Shown: positions 31,101 through 39,559 of the stretch, piece after piece | Position numbering within the stretch: the stretch's first letter is position 1 | Layout of the letters: the number at the start of each line of letters is the position of its first letter | DNA from: Agarivorans sp. TSD2052 | GTDB lineage: Bacteria; Pseudomonadota; Gammaproteobacteria; Enterobacterales; Celerinatantimonadaceae | Length of the DNA: 64,000 nucleotides | Direction of reading: 5' to 3' | Assembly: GCF_023238625.1 (NCBI RefSeq) | Contig: NZ_CP096670.1 | Location: forward strand, 2,035,501-2,099,500 | The notes under the pieces: model-generated | Database searches by the model: none | Told to the model about the DNA's origin: nothing | The model's input: the letters and a program-made list of their open reading frames with translations, nothing else | Position numbers and translations under genes: made by a program

Positions 31101-31129
31101 AAAAGAGGGCCGTTTTTGCGGCTCTCTTT
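31101..31129 (+). terminator. Terminator after htpX
   Basis: AAAGAG-GCCG-like arm (31101-31112) pairs with CGGCTCTCTTT (31119-31129), with one bulged base, around a T-rich loop. Confidence 0.6.
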
Positions 31130-31279
31130 GATCTAGTGCTCAAATTTTGGGCGTAAACCTTTAAGTATGTAACATCGTCATAATTTTTTTACATCGACAC
31201 TTTCTTTTTGTGCTAATGGCAAGCAGAATGACCTAATAATTGTTAAAGGCTCAGGATGAGTTGAGAACAACGTAGGGAT

Positions 31280-32257
31280 ATGAATTTTATTGTGCCGTCT
31301 TTAAAGTGTTTCAAACAGATCACTGTCATGTTGTTGGCTGGCTTGATAGCTGCTTGCCAAAATCAAACTCAAAATCTTCGCGTTGCTGTCTCTCCATGGC
31401 TTGGTTTTGAGCCAATATTTCTCGCTAAACAACTCGCTTACGAAGGCTCTGCCAGTTACAAGGTTAGTGAGCTTACAACCCCTAGTCATGTCATGCATGC
31501 TATTAAGAGCAACCAAGTAGACGCTGCCTTTCTCAGCCTAACAGAAGTGATTACATTATTATCAGAGCGCGTAGAACTGACCGTCGTTGCGGTTATTGAC
31601 CGCAGCGTCGGTGGTGATGCTTTGGTATCGCAGCAGGCTATTGGCGATATTAGTTCGTTAAAAGGTAAACGGATAGGTTATGAAAGTTTATCCGTTGCGT
31701 CGCTAGTGATCGACGATTGGCTTCAAGACAGTGAGTTGCAAGCGGATGATTTTGTGTTGGTAGAAGCAAAATTAGATGAACAACTTGGCTTGTTTCGCAA
31801 AGGTGATATTAGTGCAGTTCTCACTTCGGGCCCAATCCAGAGCCGTTTAGTTGATAACTTGTCAGGGAATGTTTTATATCAAAGTGCTGTGCAAAGTGAA
31901 CCGTATTATCGTGTATTGGTGGTGCGCACTAAGGCTTTACATGACCAAAAACAAAATGTGCTTAAGCTATTGAATAATTTTTACTCTGCCAGTAGTTGGT
32001 TAGAGGAACATTCTAGAGAAGGCTTCAAGCTGATAGCCAAGCGAACTCAGTTATATAGTAAAGAGGTTAAACAAGCCTATACCAAAATACAGGTTCTAAA
32101 TGCACAGCAAAGTATTTCGCTATTTTCTAGCAATTTTATCTCAGGGCATGCCCAACAAAAAGCGCAGCGCATGGCAGATTTAGAATTGATCCGCCGTGCG
32201 CCGGATTTATCGAGAAACTTCAGTAGTGAGTGGTTAATGGAGTTAACAGGTGTTTAA
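31280..32257 (+). CDS. NrtA/SsuA-type substrate-binding lipoprotein, paired with a GGDEF-EAL gene
   Basis: The 325-residue protein has a signal peptide with lipobox LIAAC (Cys near residue 26), followed by a type 2 periplasmic binding fold of the NMT1/THI5, nitrate-sulfonate-taurine kind (LRVAVSPWLGFEPIFLAKQ and then VDAAFLSLTEV). The ligand cannot be read from the sequence. No ABC permease or ATPase gene is adjacent. Instead the gene overlaps the next gene, a membrane GGDEF-EAL protein, by 8 bases. I infer that it is a periplasmic ligand sensor that feeds that protein, by analogy with NspS and MbaA of Vibrio cholerae, although NspS belongs to the PotD-type family. Confidence 0.8.
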   Translation: MNFIVPSLKCFKQITVMLLAGLIAACQNQTQNLRVAVSPWLGFEPIFLAKQLAYEGSASYKVSELTTPSHVMHAIKSNQVDAAFLSLTEVITLLSERVELTVVAVIDRSVGGDALVSQQAIGDISSLKGKRIGYESLSVASLVIDDWLQDSELQADDFVLVEAKLDEQLGLFRKGDISAVLTSGPIQSRLVDNLSGNVLYQSAVQSEPYYRVLVVRTKALHDQKQNVLKLLNNFYSASSWLEEHSREGFKLIAKRTQLYSKEVKQAYTKIQVLNAQQSISLFSSNFISGHAQQKAQRMADLELIRRAPDLSRNFSSEWLMELTGV

Positions 32258-34736
32258 GATAAAACGGATTTCGCTAAGCATAGTTATTCCTGTATTGGCT
32301 CTGGTGTTGTTGCTAGTTACACAAGGGCTACTGCTGTTGGGTACATTGAACGAACAACAAGACAAAATAGCGGAAGATGCCGCTATTAATCTGTTGAATA
32401 CCGGGTACCAGCTTCAGCAAAGTTTGTCTGATAGCTTGTCGCGTCATCAATGGGATATCGCTGAACGACAAATTACCTTAGTGGCGTTAAATCAAGGCTT
32501 AGACTCGCTGCAAGTTATCGACCCTCAAGGCTTGGTTCAGTTATCTAATCATCGTGCTGAAAAGAGCTTGTTTGCCGCCGATAGTAGCAACTATTTTAAT
32601 GGTGACTTATTTACCAAAGTCAAAAACCAGCGGGCGCCATTGACACAAATACTCCCCCAAAAATGGCAAGTGAATTTGTATTTGCCTCTCGATATGGGGC
32701 CGCGTGAAGATAGTTTAAGACGTGCAGAACATGGAGCAATATTTGTCAGTTACAACCTTGAAAATGCTTGGTTGGTAAAGCGCCAAGAAATTTTTAGTGA
32801 AGCAATAAAAAGTTTTATTTACATGTCGATCGCTATGTTGATTTTAGTGTGGATGTTAAATCGCATTTTAGTAAAACCAGTCAACAAACTAGTGAGTCGC
32901 ACTAAGCAAATTCAAACGCATAATCATTTACAAATTCAAGCGAAAAGTCAGGGTGAAATAGGTGCTTTAGAACATGCTATATCAAAAATGGCATCTGGCA
33001 TTCATAGCAGTTTTGCCCAGTTGCAACGAAGCGAACAACGTTGGCAATTCGCATTAAGTGGATCGGGGGATGGGATCTGGGATTGGAACCTACTGACCAA
33101 CACGGTTTATTATTCACCTCAATGGAAATCAATGCTGGGATTTCAAGATTCAGAGGTAGGAGAAAAAATTGAAGAGTGGGAATCAAGAATTCACCCGGAC
33201 GACTTAGACAAAACTCTCAATGAGCTTCGTAAGCACCTTAAAAAGAAAAATAAGGTCTACGAGAGTATGCATCGCGTAAGGCATAAAGATGGTCATTATC
33301 TATGGGTCTTATCAAGAGGGATGGTTGTAGAACGTAGCGAGCGTGGTTTGCCTTCGCGTGTTATTAGTACGCAAACCAATATTTCAGAAGTCCGCTCGGC
33401 TCAAGAATTGGTGCGTTTCCAGTCGTCTCACGATGATATTACGCGTTTGTCGAATCGTCGTAAGCTATTAGAAAACTTAGACCTCGAGATCGACAGGAGC
33501 AAACGTAGCAAAAAAGTCGGCGCGCTGATTTATTTGGACATTGACCATTTTAAAAACGTTAACGATATGCTGGGACATGCAGCCGGAGACCTGTTGTTAC
33601 GCTTAATTGCTCACCGTCTTCGAGAGGGCCGCAGTAGCGCCGAAACTGTAGCACGGTTAGGTGGCGATGAGTTTGCGTTGTTGGTTCCTAACTTATCCAA
33701 TGATCGCGAAGAAGCGAAAAATTTAGCGACTGAGATGGCGGTTGAATTAAGCCGAATTATTCATAAAGAATTTATTATCAAAGGCAACCAGATCACCCTT
33801 AATTTAACCACCGGTGTTGCCTTGTTCCCGAACCTTGAAAGTAATGCTACTGAGATTTTGCGCCAAGCCGATATCGCGCTTTATCATGGCAAAGATTTAG
33901 CGCGTTCTAGTGTTCATGTTTTCTCGGATAAAATGGCCGACGAAATTCAAGAACGCCACTTGCTAACAAAAATGATGCGAGAAGCCCTAGAAAACGAAGA
34001 CATGGTTGCCTATTTTCAGCCTCGTTATAACGCAAATTTTGAAATGGTGGGAGCCGAGACCTTATTACGTTGGTTTGACAGTAAAATGGGTTGGATATCT
34101 CCTGGTCGTTTTATTCCTCTCGCAGAAGAAAATGGACTCATCCTGTTGCTAGGACAATGGGTTATGCGAAGTGCCTGTGAAACCTTAAAAGTATGGCAAG
34201 ACCGAGGGCTTCCCGATAACTTTAAAACCTTGTCAATTAACGTTAGTCCTAACCAGTTTCACCGAGACACTTTTGTCCAAGAAACTATTAATATTATTCA
34301 AGCGACAGGTTGTGACCCAAAACTTATAGAGCTTGAAATTACCGAAGGCGTATTAGTCGATAACGTTCAGGATACGGTTGAAAAAATTCAAGCCCTCCGT
34401 GACATTGGCGTTCGCTTCTCCGTTGATGACTTTGGTACTGGCTACTCTTCATTAGCGTATTTAAACAAACTCCCCATTAATTGCTTAAAAATTGATAAAT
34501 CGTTTGTTAGCGAATTGCAAAGCGGTGGCAGTGAGTGTGCCATTATCACGACTATTATTTCTATGGCGGAAAACCTAGACCTAGAAGTTATTGCCGAAGG
34601 GGTAGAGACAGAGTATCAGCTAGAGTTTTTAAAATATCGTCGTTGTACGGTTTATCAAGGTTTCTACTTTAGCGAAGCTTTAGAGCCAGAAATATTTGAA
34701 GATCGCTTATTTATCGGTCAGGCAGAGATAGCCTAA
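32250..34736 (+). CDS. Membrane GGDEF-EAL protein with HAMP and PAS domains
   Basis: The 828-residue protein is predicted to make and/or degrade cyclic di-GMP. Order: membrane helix (7-30), periplasmic sensor region (31-185), helix (186-206), HAMP (207-258), PAS (262-375), GGDEF (385-550) and EAL (570-815). GGDEF is intact at 471-475, but the RxxD inhibitory site is absent. The EAL motif reads ETL (603-605); the other phosphodiesterase residues are visible (NVSPNQF, ELEITEG, DDFGTGYSS, AEGVET, YQGFYFS). Start is GTG at 32250, overlapping the binding-protein gene. Dual activity is plausible; which one dominates is not visible. Confidence 0.92.
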   Translation: MFKIKRISLSIVIPVLALVLLLVTQGLLLLGTLNEQQDKIAEDAAINLLNTGYQLQQSLSDSLSRHQWDIAERQITLVALNQGLDSLQVIDPQGLVQLSNHRAEKSLFAADSSNYFNGDLFTKVKNQRAPLTQILPQKWQVNLYLPLDMGPREDSLRRAEHGAIFVSYNLENAWLVKRQEIFSEAIKSFIYMSIAMLILVWMLNRILVKPVNKLVSRTKQIQTHNHLQIQAKSQGEIGALEHAISKMASGIHSSFAQLQRSEQRWQFALSGSGDGIWDWNLLTNTVYYSPQWKSMLGFQDSEVGEKIEEWESRIHPDDLDKTLNELRKHLKKKNKVYESMHRVRHKDGHYLWVLSRGMVVERSERGLPSRVISTQTNISEVRSAQELVRFQSSHDDITRLSNRRKLLENLDLEIDRSKRSKKVGALIYLDIDHFKNVNDMLGHAAGDLLLRLIAHRLREGRSSAETVARLGGDEFALLVPNLSNDREEAKNLATEMAVELSRIIHKEFIIKGNQITLNLTTGVALFPNLESNATEILRQADIALYHGKDLARSSVHVFSDKMADEIQERHLLTKMMREALENEDMVAYFQPRYNANFEMVGAETLLRWFDSKMGWISPGRFIPLAEENGLILLLGQWVMRSACETLKVWQDRGLPDNFKTLSINVSPNQFHRDTFVQETINIIQATGCDPKLIELEITEGVLVDNVQDTVEKIQALRDIGVRFSVDDFGTGYSSLAYLNKLPINCLKIDKSFVSELQSGGSECAIITTIISMAENLDLEVIAEGVETEYQLEFLKYRRCTVYQGFYFSEALEPEIFEDRLFIGQAEIA

Positions 34737-34945
34737 AGAACAAGTAAGTTTGTATTCAAGGTTGAAAGTTATTGGGCATATCAAAACCGTCATTAACACA
34801 CTTTTTGAGGCCTTTGTTGCCTAGCCATCAAAGGCGTAAAGTTTATTAGCATTTTCGTGGGTAGAAGGTTTGCTTGCTATTCAGTGGTAAAATAGATATT
34901 TGCCTCAACTCATTAAGTAACTTTAATGTTTAGCACTTAAATAAC

Positions 34946-34979
34946 AAATAGGGCCTAGTTACTAGGCCCTATTTATTTT
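34946..34979. terminator. Bidirectional terminator, 13-bp perfect stem
   Basis: AAATAGGGCCTAG (34946-34958) and CTAGGCCCTATTT (34962-34974) pair around TTA. They lie between the ends of the convergent GGDEF-EAL and oxidoreductase genes and carry A/T runs on both sides. The rest of the 292-base gap shows nothing else I can support. Confidence 0.85.
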
Positions 34980-35028
34980 AGATTAAAGGTCGCAAGGTAT
35001 TGCCAAAGCAGTCAGCTAGGCCGCTTGC

Positions 35029-37167
35029 TTAACCCTTTCTTGTCCAAGTATGAAACTTTTCTAAGTATGACAGGACCTTCTGTGGAGCATGATTACGTTT
35101 CCACTCTCCGGCTACATATTTGTTTGCTTCCATCATGGTTGGGTAAGCATGAATTGTTCCCAATATCTTATTCAAACCTAGTCCGTGTTTCATCGCTAGG
35201 GTAAACTCAGCAAGCAATTCGCCCGCATGTTCACCTACTATAGTCGCACCTAAAATTTTATCTTTACCTGGCACAGTAAGTACCTTAATGAAGCCATTGG
35301 TGGCGCCTTCTGCGATTGCTCGGTCGAGTTCTTCTAATTGAAACTCGGTCACTTCGTAGGCAATCTCTTGCTGTTTCGCATCTTGTTCGTTCAGTCCTAC
35401 TCGTGCGACCTCTGGGTAAGTATAAGTTGCCGCTGGAATGACCGAATAATCAGCTTTAAATTTCTTAAATCGGCCAAACAGTGCGTTCACTGCTGCGTAC
35501 CAAGCTTGGTGGGCTGCAAAGTGGGTAAACTGGTAAGGGCCTGCTACATCACCCACAGCATAAATATTGGGAAAGTTAGTTTGAAGGTGTGCATTAACAG
35601 CCACAGTGCCTCGTTCGGAATTCTCAATCCCTAATTCTTCTAAACCAAAACCTTTAGTATTTGCCACTCTTCCAAGCGCAAGTATAACTTTGTCAAATTC
35701 TACTTGTTGCTGCTGTTCGCCTTGGGTGAGAATGACACTTTGTTTACCTTCATGGTTGTGAAAGCTTATTGCTTTCCACCCCAACTTAAGATCTATGCCT
35801 TCTTTGGTAAATTGTTCTTCTAATAACTGACTAACCTCTATATCTTCGCGAATAAGCAAGTGATCGGCCATTTCAACTTGAGTGACCTGAGAACCTAAAC
35901 GAGCGAAACTTTGGGTGAGTTCACAGCCGATAGGACCGCCGCCTAATACTAATAGCTTTTGAGGTAACTCTGTTAGCTGCCATAAGCTATCTGAGGTTAG
36001 AAAATCAACATCTTGCAAGCCTGGAATAGCCGGAACCAGTGGCCGAGCGCCAGTAGCAATCACGATGTTTTGAGTAGTAACCAGTTTGCCGTCAATTTCA
36101 ACTTCCCAAGGGCTACGAATATGCGCAGTGCCTTGAACGCAATTCACGCCTAAGCGGGTGTAACGTTCCACTGAATCATGGGGCTCAACTTGCTTTATAA
36201 CTTGATGAACGCGTTCCATCACCTTCGCAAAATTGGCTTTAGCCGCCACTTTTTCGTAACCAAAATTTTCAGCATTGTTGGCTTCATAAGCAAACTTAGC
36301 GCTACGAATTAGCGCCTTAGATGGCACGCAACCAGTGTTTAAGCAGTCGCCACCCATTAAGTGTTTTTCAACTAGTGTTACTTTAGCTTTTACCGCTGCA
36401 GCTATATACGAGCTCACTAAACCGCCTGCGCCCGCGCCAATCACCAATAAATTATTGTCAAAAGATGTGGGTTTTTTGTAAGGCGCGTACACCCGACCTT
36501 GCTTAATTTTGTTTAAAATTGCTTTGCTAATGTAAGGAAGCACACCTAAAAGCGTAAAAGCGATGAGTAACGAAGGGGACAGTATTCCTGATAAGCTGTC
36601 GAGCTTTGCTAATTCTGTACCTGCATTAACGTAGACGATAGTCGCTGGAATCATCCCCAACTGACTTACCCAATAGAAGGTTTTGAGCGGCAGTTTAGTC
36701 AACGCCATCACAAGGTTAATAAGAAAGAAAGGGAAAATAGGGATTAGACGTAAGCTAAACAGATAAAATGCACCTTCTTTTTCAATGCCTTGATTGATGC
36801 TTTGTAGTTTGTCTGCATAACGCTTCTCTAGGCTATCTCTTAATAAGTATCTCGCCACAAAAAATGCACAGGTTGCTCCAATACTACTGGCAAAAGACAC
36901 CATTATGACCCCATTCACCACGCCAAATAGAGCTCCCGCTAGCAGGGTCAGCAATGCGGCTCCCGGTATTGAAAAAGCGGTGACAAATATATATAGGAAA
37001 AAGTAACCAACAATAGATACAAAGTAATGTTGCTCTACGCTAGATTGCAAGTCCGATTGGCTCTGTTTGATGGTGTCAAAATTTAACCATTGGCCCAAAT
37101 CGAACCACCATGTAAGACCGATAATAACGACAAGTACCGCTACAACAATCTGTTTATTCGCTTTCAT
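35029..37167 (-). CDS. VTT-domain membrane protein fused to a mercuric-reductase-like flavin disulfide oxidoreductase
   Basis: The 712-residue protein has two parts. Residues 1-225 are a TVP38/TMEM64 (VTT, DedA-like) membrane domain with about five helices, including FSIPGAALLTLLAGALFG and LRLIPIFPFFLIN. Residues 238-712 are a class I pyridine nucleotide-disulfide oxidoreductase: FAD loop GAGAGG (244-249), redox-active Cys275/Cys280 in CLNTGC, a second NAD(P) Rossmann loop GGGPIG and a C-terminal interface with HAYPTMMEA carrying the His/Glu pair. Such fusions are known in other bacteria, but their substrate is not established. No mer genes are nearby, and the N-terminal metal-binding domain of MerA is absent. 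Confidence 0.88.
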   Translation of the reverse strand: MKANKQIVVAVLVVIIGLTWWFDLGQWLNFDTIKQSQSDLQSSVEQHYFVSIVGYFFLYIFVTAFSIPGAALLTLLAGALFGVVNGVIMVSFASSIGATCAFFVARYLLRDSLEKRYADKLQSINQGIEKEGAFYLFSLRLIPIFPFFLINLVMALTKLPLKTFYWVSQLGMIPATIVYVNAGTELAKLDSLSGILSPSLLIAFTLLGVLPYISKAILNKIKQGRVYAPYKKPTSFDNNLLVIGAGAGGLVSSYIAAAVKAKVTLVEKHLMGGDCLNTGCVPSKALIRSAKFAYEANNAENFGYEKVAAKANFAKVMERVHQVIKQVEPHDSVERYTRLGVNCVQGTAHIRSPWEVEIDGKLVTTQNIVIATGARPLVPAIPGLQDVDFLTSDSLWQLTELPQKLLVLGGGPIGCELTQSFARLGSQVTQVEMADHLLIREDIEVSQLLEEQFTKEGIDLKLGWKAISFHNHEGKQSVILTQGEQQQQVEFDKVILALGRVANTKGFGLEELGIENSERGTVAVNAHLQTNFPNIYAVGDVAGPYQFTHFAAHQAWYAAVNALFGRFKKFKADYSVIPAATYTYPEVARVGLNEQDAKQQEIAYEVTEFQLEELDRAIAEGATNGFIKVLTVPGKDKILGATIVGEHAGELLAEFTLAMKHGLGLNKILGTIHAYPTMMEANKYVAGEWKRNHAPQKVLSYLEKFHTWTRKG

Positions 37168-37224
37168 ATTTTATTCTCTAAACAGTAGTGACAATGTATA
37201 GACCTTTAAGTTTATGATTCTATT

Positions 37225-37743
37225 TCACAAATTTTCGTTGTTAGTATAGTTCACTATGAATTCGCTGATTAAGTTAGGCTTGTTTAGATCCAAAATCGTA
37301 AGCGATGACTCCAGTTTATTAGGGCTAGCCACGGCGATAATTGATTCGTCATTGGCGCTGAGTAACGGTTTGCCTAATTGTTCACGATAAACTTCAATCT
37401 TTGGTATATCACTGTGACGATACCCTTCAACCAATACCAGGTCACAGGCAGCCCAGTTCACCCAATTCAGTTGTTCTTCGACGCTATCGTGATTGTGTTG
37501 CTGACTAAAGTGGTAACGTTTGTTGGGACAAGACAATATCACTTCAGATGCTCCGGCTGCTGTAAGCTTATGGCTATCTTTTGTGGGATCATCCAAATTA
37601 ATGGTGTGATGACTATGCTTAATGACCGTCACCCTTAGTTTTTTTTCTATCAACAAGGGGAGTATTTCACTCAGTAAACGTGTTTTCCCACTCCCACTAA
37701 AACCGGCAATACCTAGCACCGGTTTTGGCCATTTTTTATCCAT
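37225..37743 (-). CDS. mobB: Molybdopterin-guanine dinucleotide biosynthesis adaptor MobB
   Basis: GTP-binding protein that assists MobA in attaching GMP to molybdopterin. The 172-residue protein has Walker A GFSGSGKT at residues 14-21, then VIKHSHH, LVEGYRH and DDPTKDSHKL-type motifs seen in MobB. It stands without mobA, downstream of nothing related; the VTT-oxidoreductase follows on the same strand after about 60 bases. The assignment is good; the degree to which it is required is unclear, as in E. coli. Confidence 0.88.
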   Translation of the reverse strand: MDKKWPKPVLGIAGFSGSGKTRLLSEILPLLIEKKLRVTVIKHSHHTINLDDPTKDSHKLTAAGASEVILSCPNKRYHFSQQHNHDSVEEQLNWVNWAACDLVLVEGYRHSDIPKIEVYREQLGKPLLSANDESIIAVASPNKLESSLTILDLNKPNLISEFIVNYTNNENL

Positions 37744-37864
37744 TTGATTACTCTGTTAGTTTTTTTCGACTAATTTAGTCCAGCTTACCTAGATAAGTAG
37801 TTTTAAACTGCAAAAAAAGCTTTAAACTTAGCTATTAACGGAATTTTGATTGGGAAAGTAACCA

Positions 37865-39559
37865 TTGTTTTTACGCTTTTGGCCGATGTTGCTTGTTTTA
37901 TTTACCACTTCGGTAATTGCCATAGACTTTGATTACCAGGGCTTATCGGGTGAAACCAAAGACAATGTAAAGGTTTATTTAGAAGCGCAAACTTTTCCTG
38001 AAAATAGCAGTGCTAGACGAATTATTAGTGCCAGTAGCGAGCAAACAAAAAAGGCTTTACGTGCGCTTGGTTACTATCAAAGCAAGATCACCATTACTGA
38101 ACAAGACAAAAAGGGCTACTTGGTGAATGTTGAGCTTGGTGAACGACTCAATGTTGGCAAGATAGAGTTTCAGTTTTCTGGTGAAGCCACCAGAGATACT
38201 CGTTTCAACAGCGCGGTCACAAAAAGTGGCTTAGCAGAAGGGAAACCCTTTTCTCACGCTGCTTATGATGGTTTAAAATCTGAATTTAATCGCTTAGCCG
38301 CTCGCTATGGTTACTTTGATGCGAGTTACCAACAAGCCGAAGTGAAAATCAGTATCAAGACCAATACAGCAGATGTTTATCTACATTATGATTCTGGTAA
38401 ACGTTATCGTTTTGGCGATATTGTTTTCACTAACCCTAATCTTCCACGAGATATATTTGCCAATTTGGCCGAATTCAATACAAACGATCGGTACGATTCT
38501 CAAGACGTCGGCGAATTTAACCAACGCCTAGGTGAAACCGATTATTTTAAAGCTATTTCGGTGCGACCCGACTTAGAAAATCGCCACGATGGTCAAATCG
38601 ATTTGCTGGTCGGGCTGCAATTAAAACCAAGGGATACCTTTGAAGTGGGTGGAGGGGTAACCACTGATATAGGCCCCCGTGTCCGGTTAAAGTGGAATAG
38701 ACCCTGGGTAAATGATAGCGGCCATAGTGTAAGCTTTGAAATAGAAGCCGCAGAACCCAAACAAAGTGCGCTATTTGTTTATCGAATTCCTATGGATAAC
38801 CCGGTAGATGATTATGTCGATGTACAAGCGGGTTATATTCGAGAAGATAATAACGATACCGAAAGTGAAAAAACCGTACTCTCTACCACGCGGCAATGGT
38901 TACTACCTAATGATTGGAAGCCTTCACTCTTTTTAAAGTGGCAGCATGAGAAATACCGCCAAGCAGATCAGTATTCTATTACCGATTTAGTTTTACCGGG
39001 GGCAAACTTTGCGCGTCTTCGAAGCCGGGGGGGCTTAGACCCCTATTGGGGAGATAACCTTCAGGCAAGCGTAGAAGTTGGCCATCCCTATTGGGGCTCT
39101 GATGTAGAAATGTTGCGTCTAGCCACGTTGGGTAAATGGTTACGCTCTTACCAGAACCACAGGGTGCTGCTTCGCGCTGATGTCGGAGCGATAATAGTTG
39201 ATGAAATTACCGATGTACCTGCGTCAATGCGTTTCTTTGCCGGTGGTGACCAAAGCATACGAGGCTACGATTATAAAACTATCAGTCCCACAAACGACGA
39301 TGGGCAGCTAATTGGTGGTAAATACATGACGGTGGGCAGTATTGAATACAATTACCAGTTTGCCGAAAAGTGGCGTTGGGCAACATTTGTTGATGCGGGT
39401 ACGGCTACTAATGATTTCTCTGAACCGGTATCGATCGGGGCTGGCATGGGGATCCGTTGGCTTACTTTAATTGGTCCGTTAAGAATAGATGTAGCAAAAG
39501 GATTCCAAAATGAATCCGATCCCTGGCGAGTGCATTTTTCATTGGGGCCAGATTTATGA
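37865..39559 (+). CDS. tamA: Translocation and assembly module outer-membrane protein TamA
   Basis: Outer-membrane Omp85 protein that with TamB helps to insert certain outer-membrane proteins and affects lipid transport. The 564-residue protein has a signal peptide (1-19), three POTRA domains (about 20-260) and a C-terminal 16-strand barrel. The Omp85 motif is FFAGGDQSIRGYDY. The start is TTG, the only option because an in-frame stop lies two codons upstream; GGGA precedes it at about ten bases. tamB overlaps its end by 4 bases. Confidence 0.93.
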   Translation: MFLRFWPMLLVLFTTSVIAIDFDYQGLSGETKDNVKVYLEAQTFPENSSARRIISASSEQTKKALRALGYYQSKITITEQDKKGYLVNVELGERLNVGKIEFQFSGEATRDTRFNSAVTKSGLAEGKPFSHAAYDGLKSEFNRLAARYGYFDASYQQAEVKISIKTNTADVYLHYDSGKRYRFGDIVFTNPNLPRDIFANLAEFNTNDRYDSQDVGEFNQRLGETDYFKAISVRPDLENRHDGQIDLLVGLQLKPRDTFEVGGGVTTDIGPRVRLKWNRPWVNDSGHSVSFEIEAAEPKQSALFVYRIPMDNPVDDYVDVQAGYIREDNNDTESEKTVLSTTRQWLLPNDWKPSLFLKWQHEKYRQADQYSITDLVLPGANFARLRSRGGLDPYWGDNLQASVEVGHPYWGSDVEMLRLATLGKWLRSYQNHRVLLRADVGAIIVDEITDVPASMRFFAGGDQSIRGYDYKTISPTNDDGQLIGGKYMTVGSIEYNYQFAEKWRWATFVDAGTATNDFSEPVSIGAGMGIRWLTLIGPLRIDVAKGFQNESDPWRVHFSLGPDL

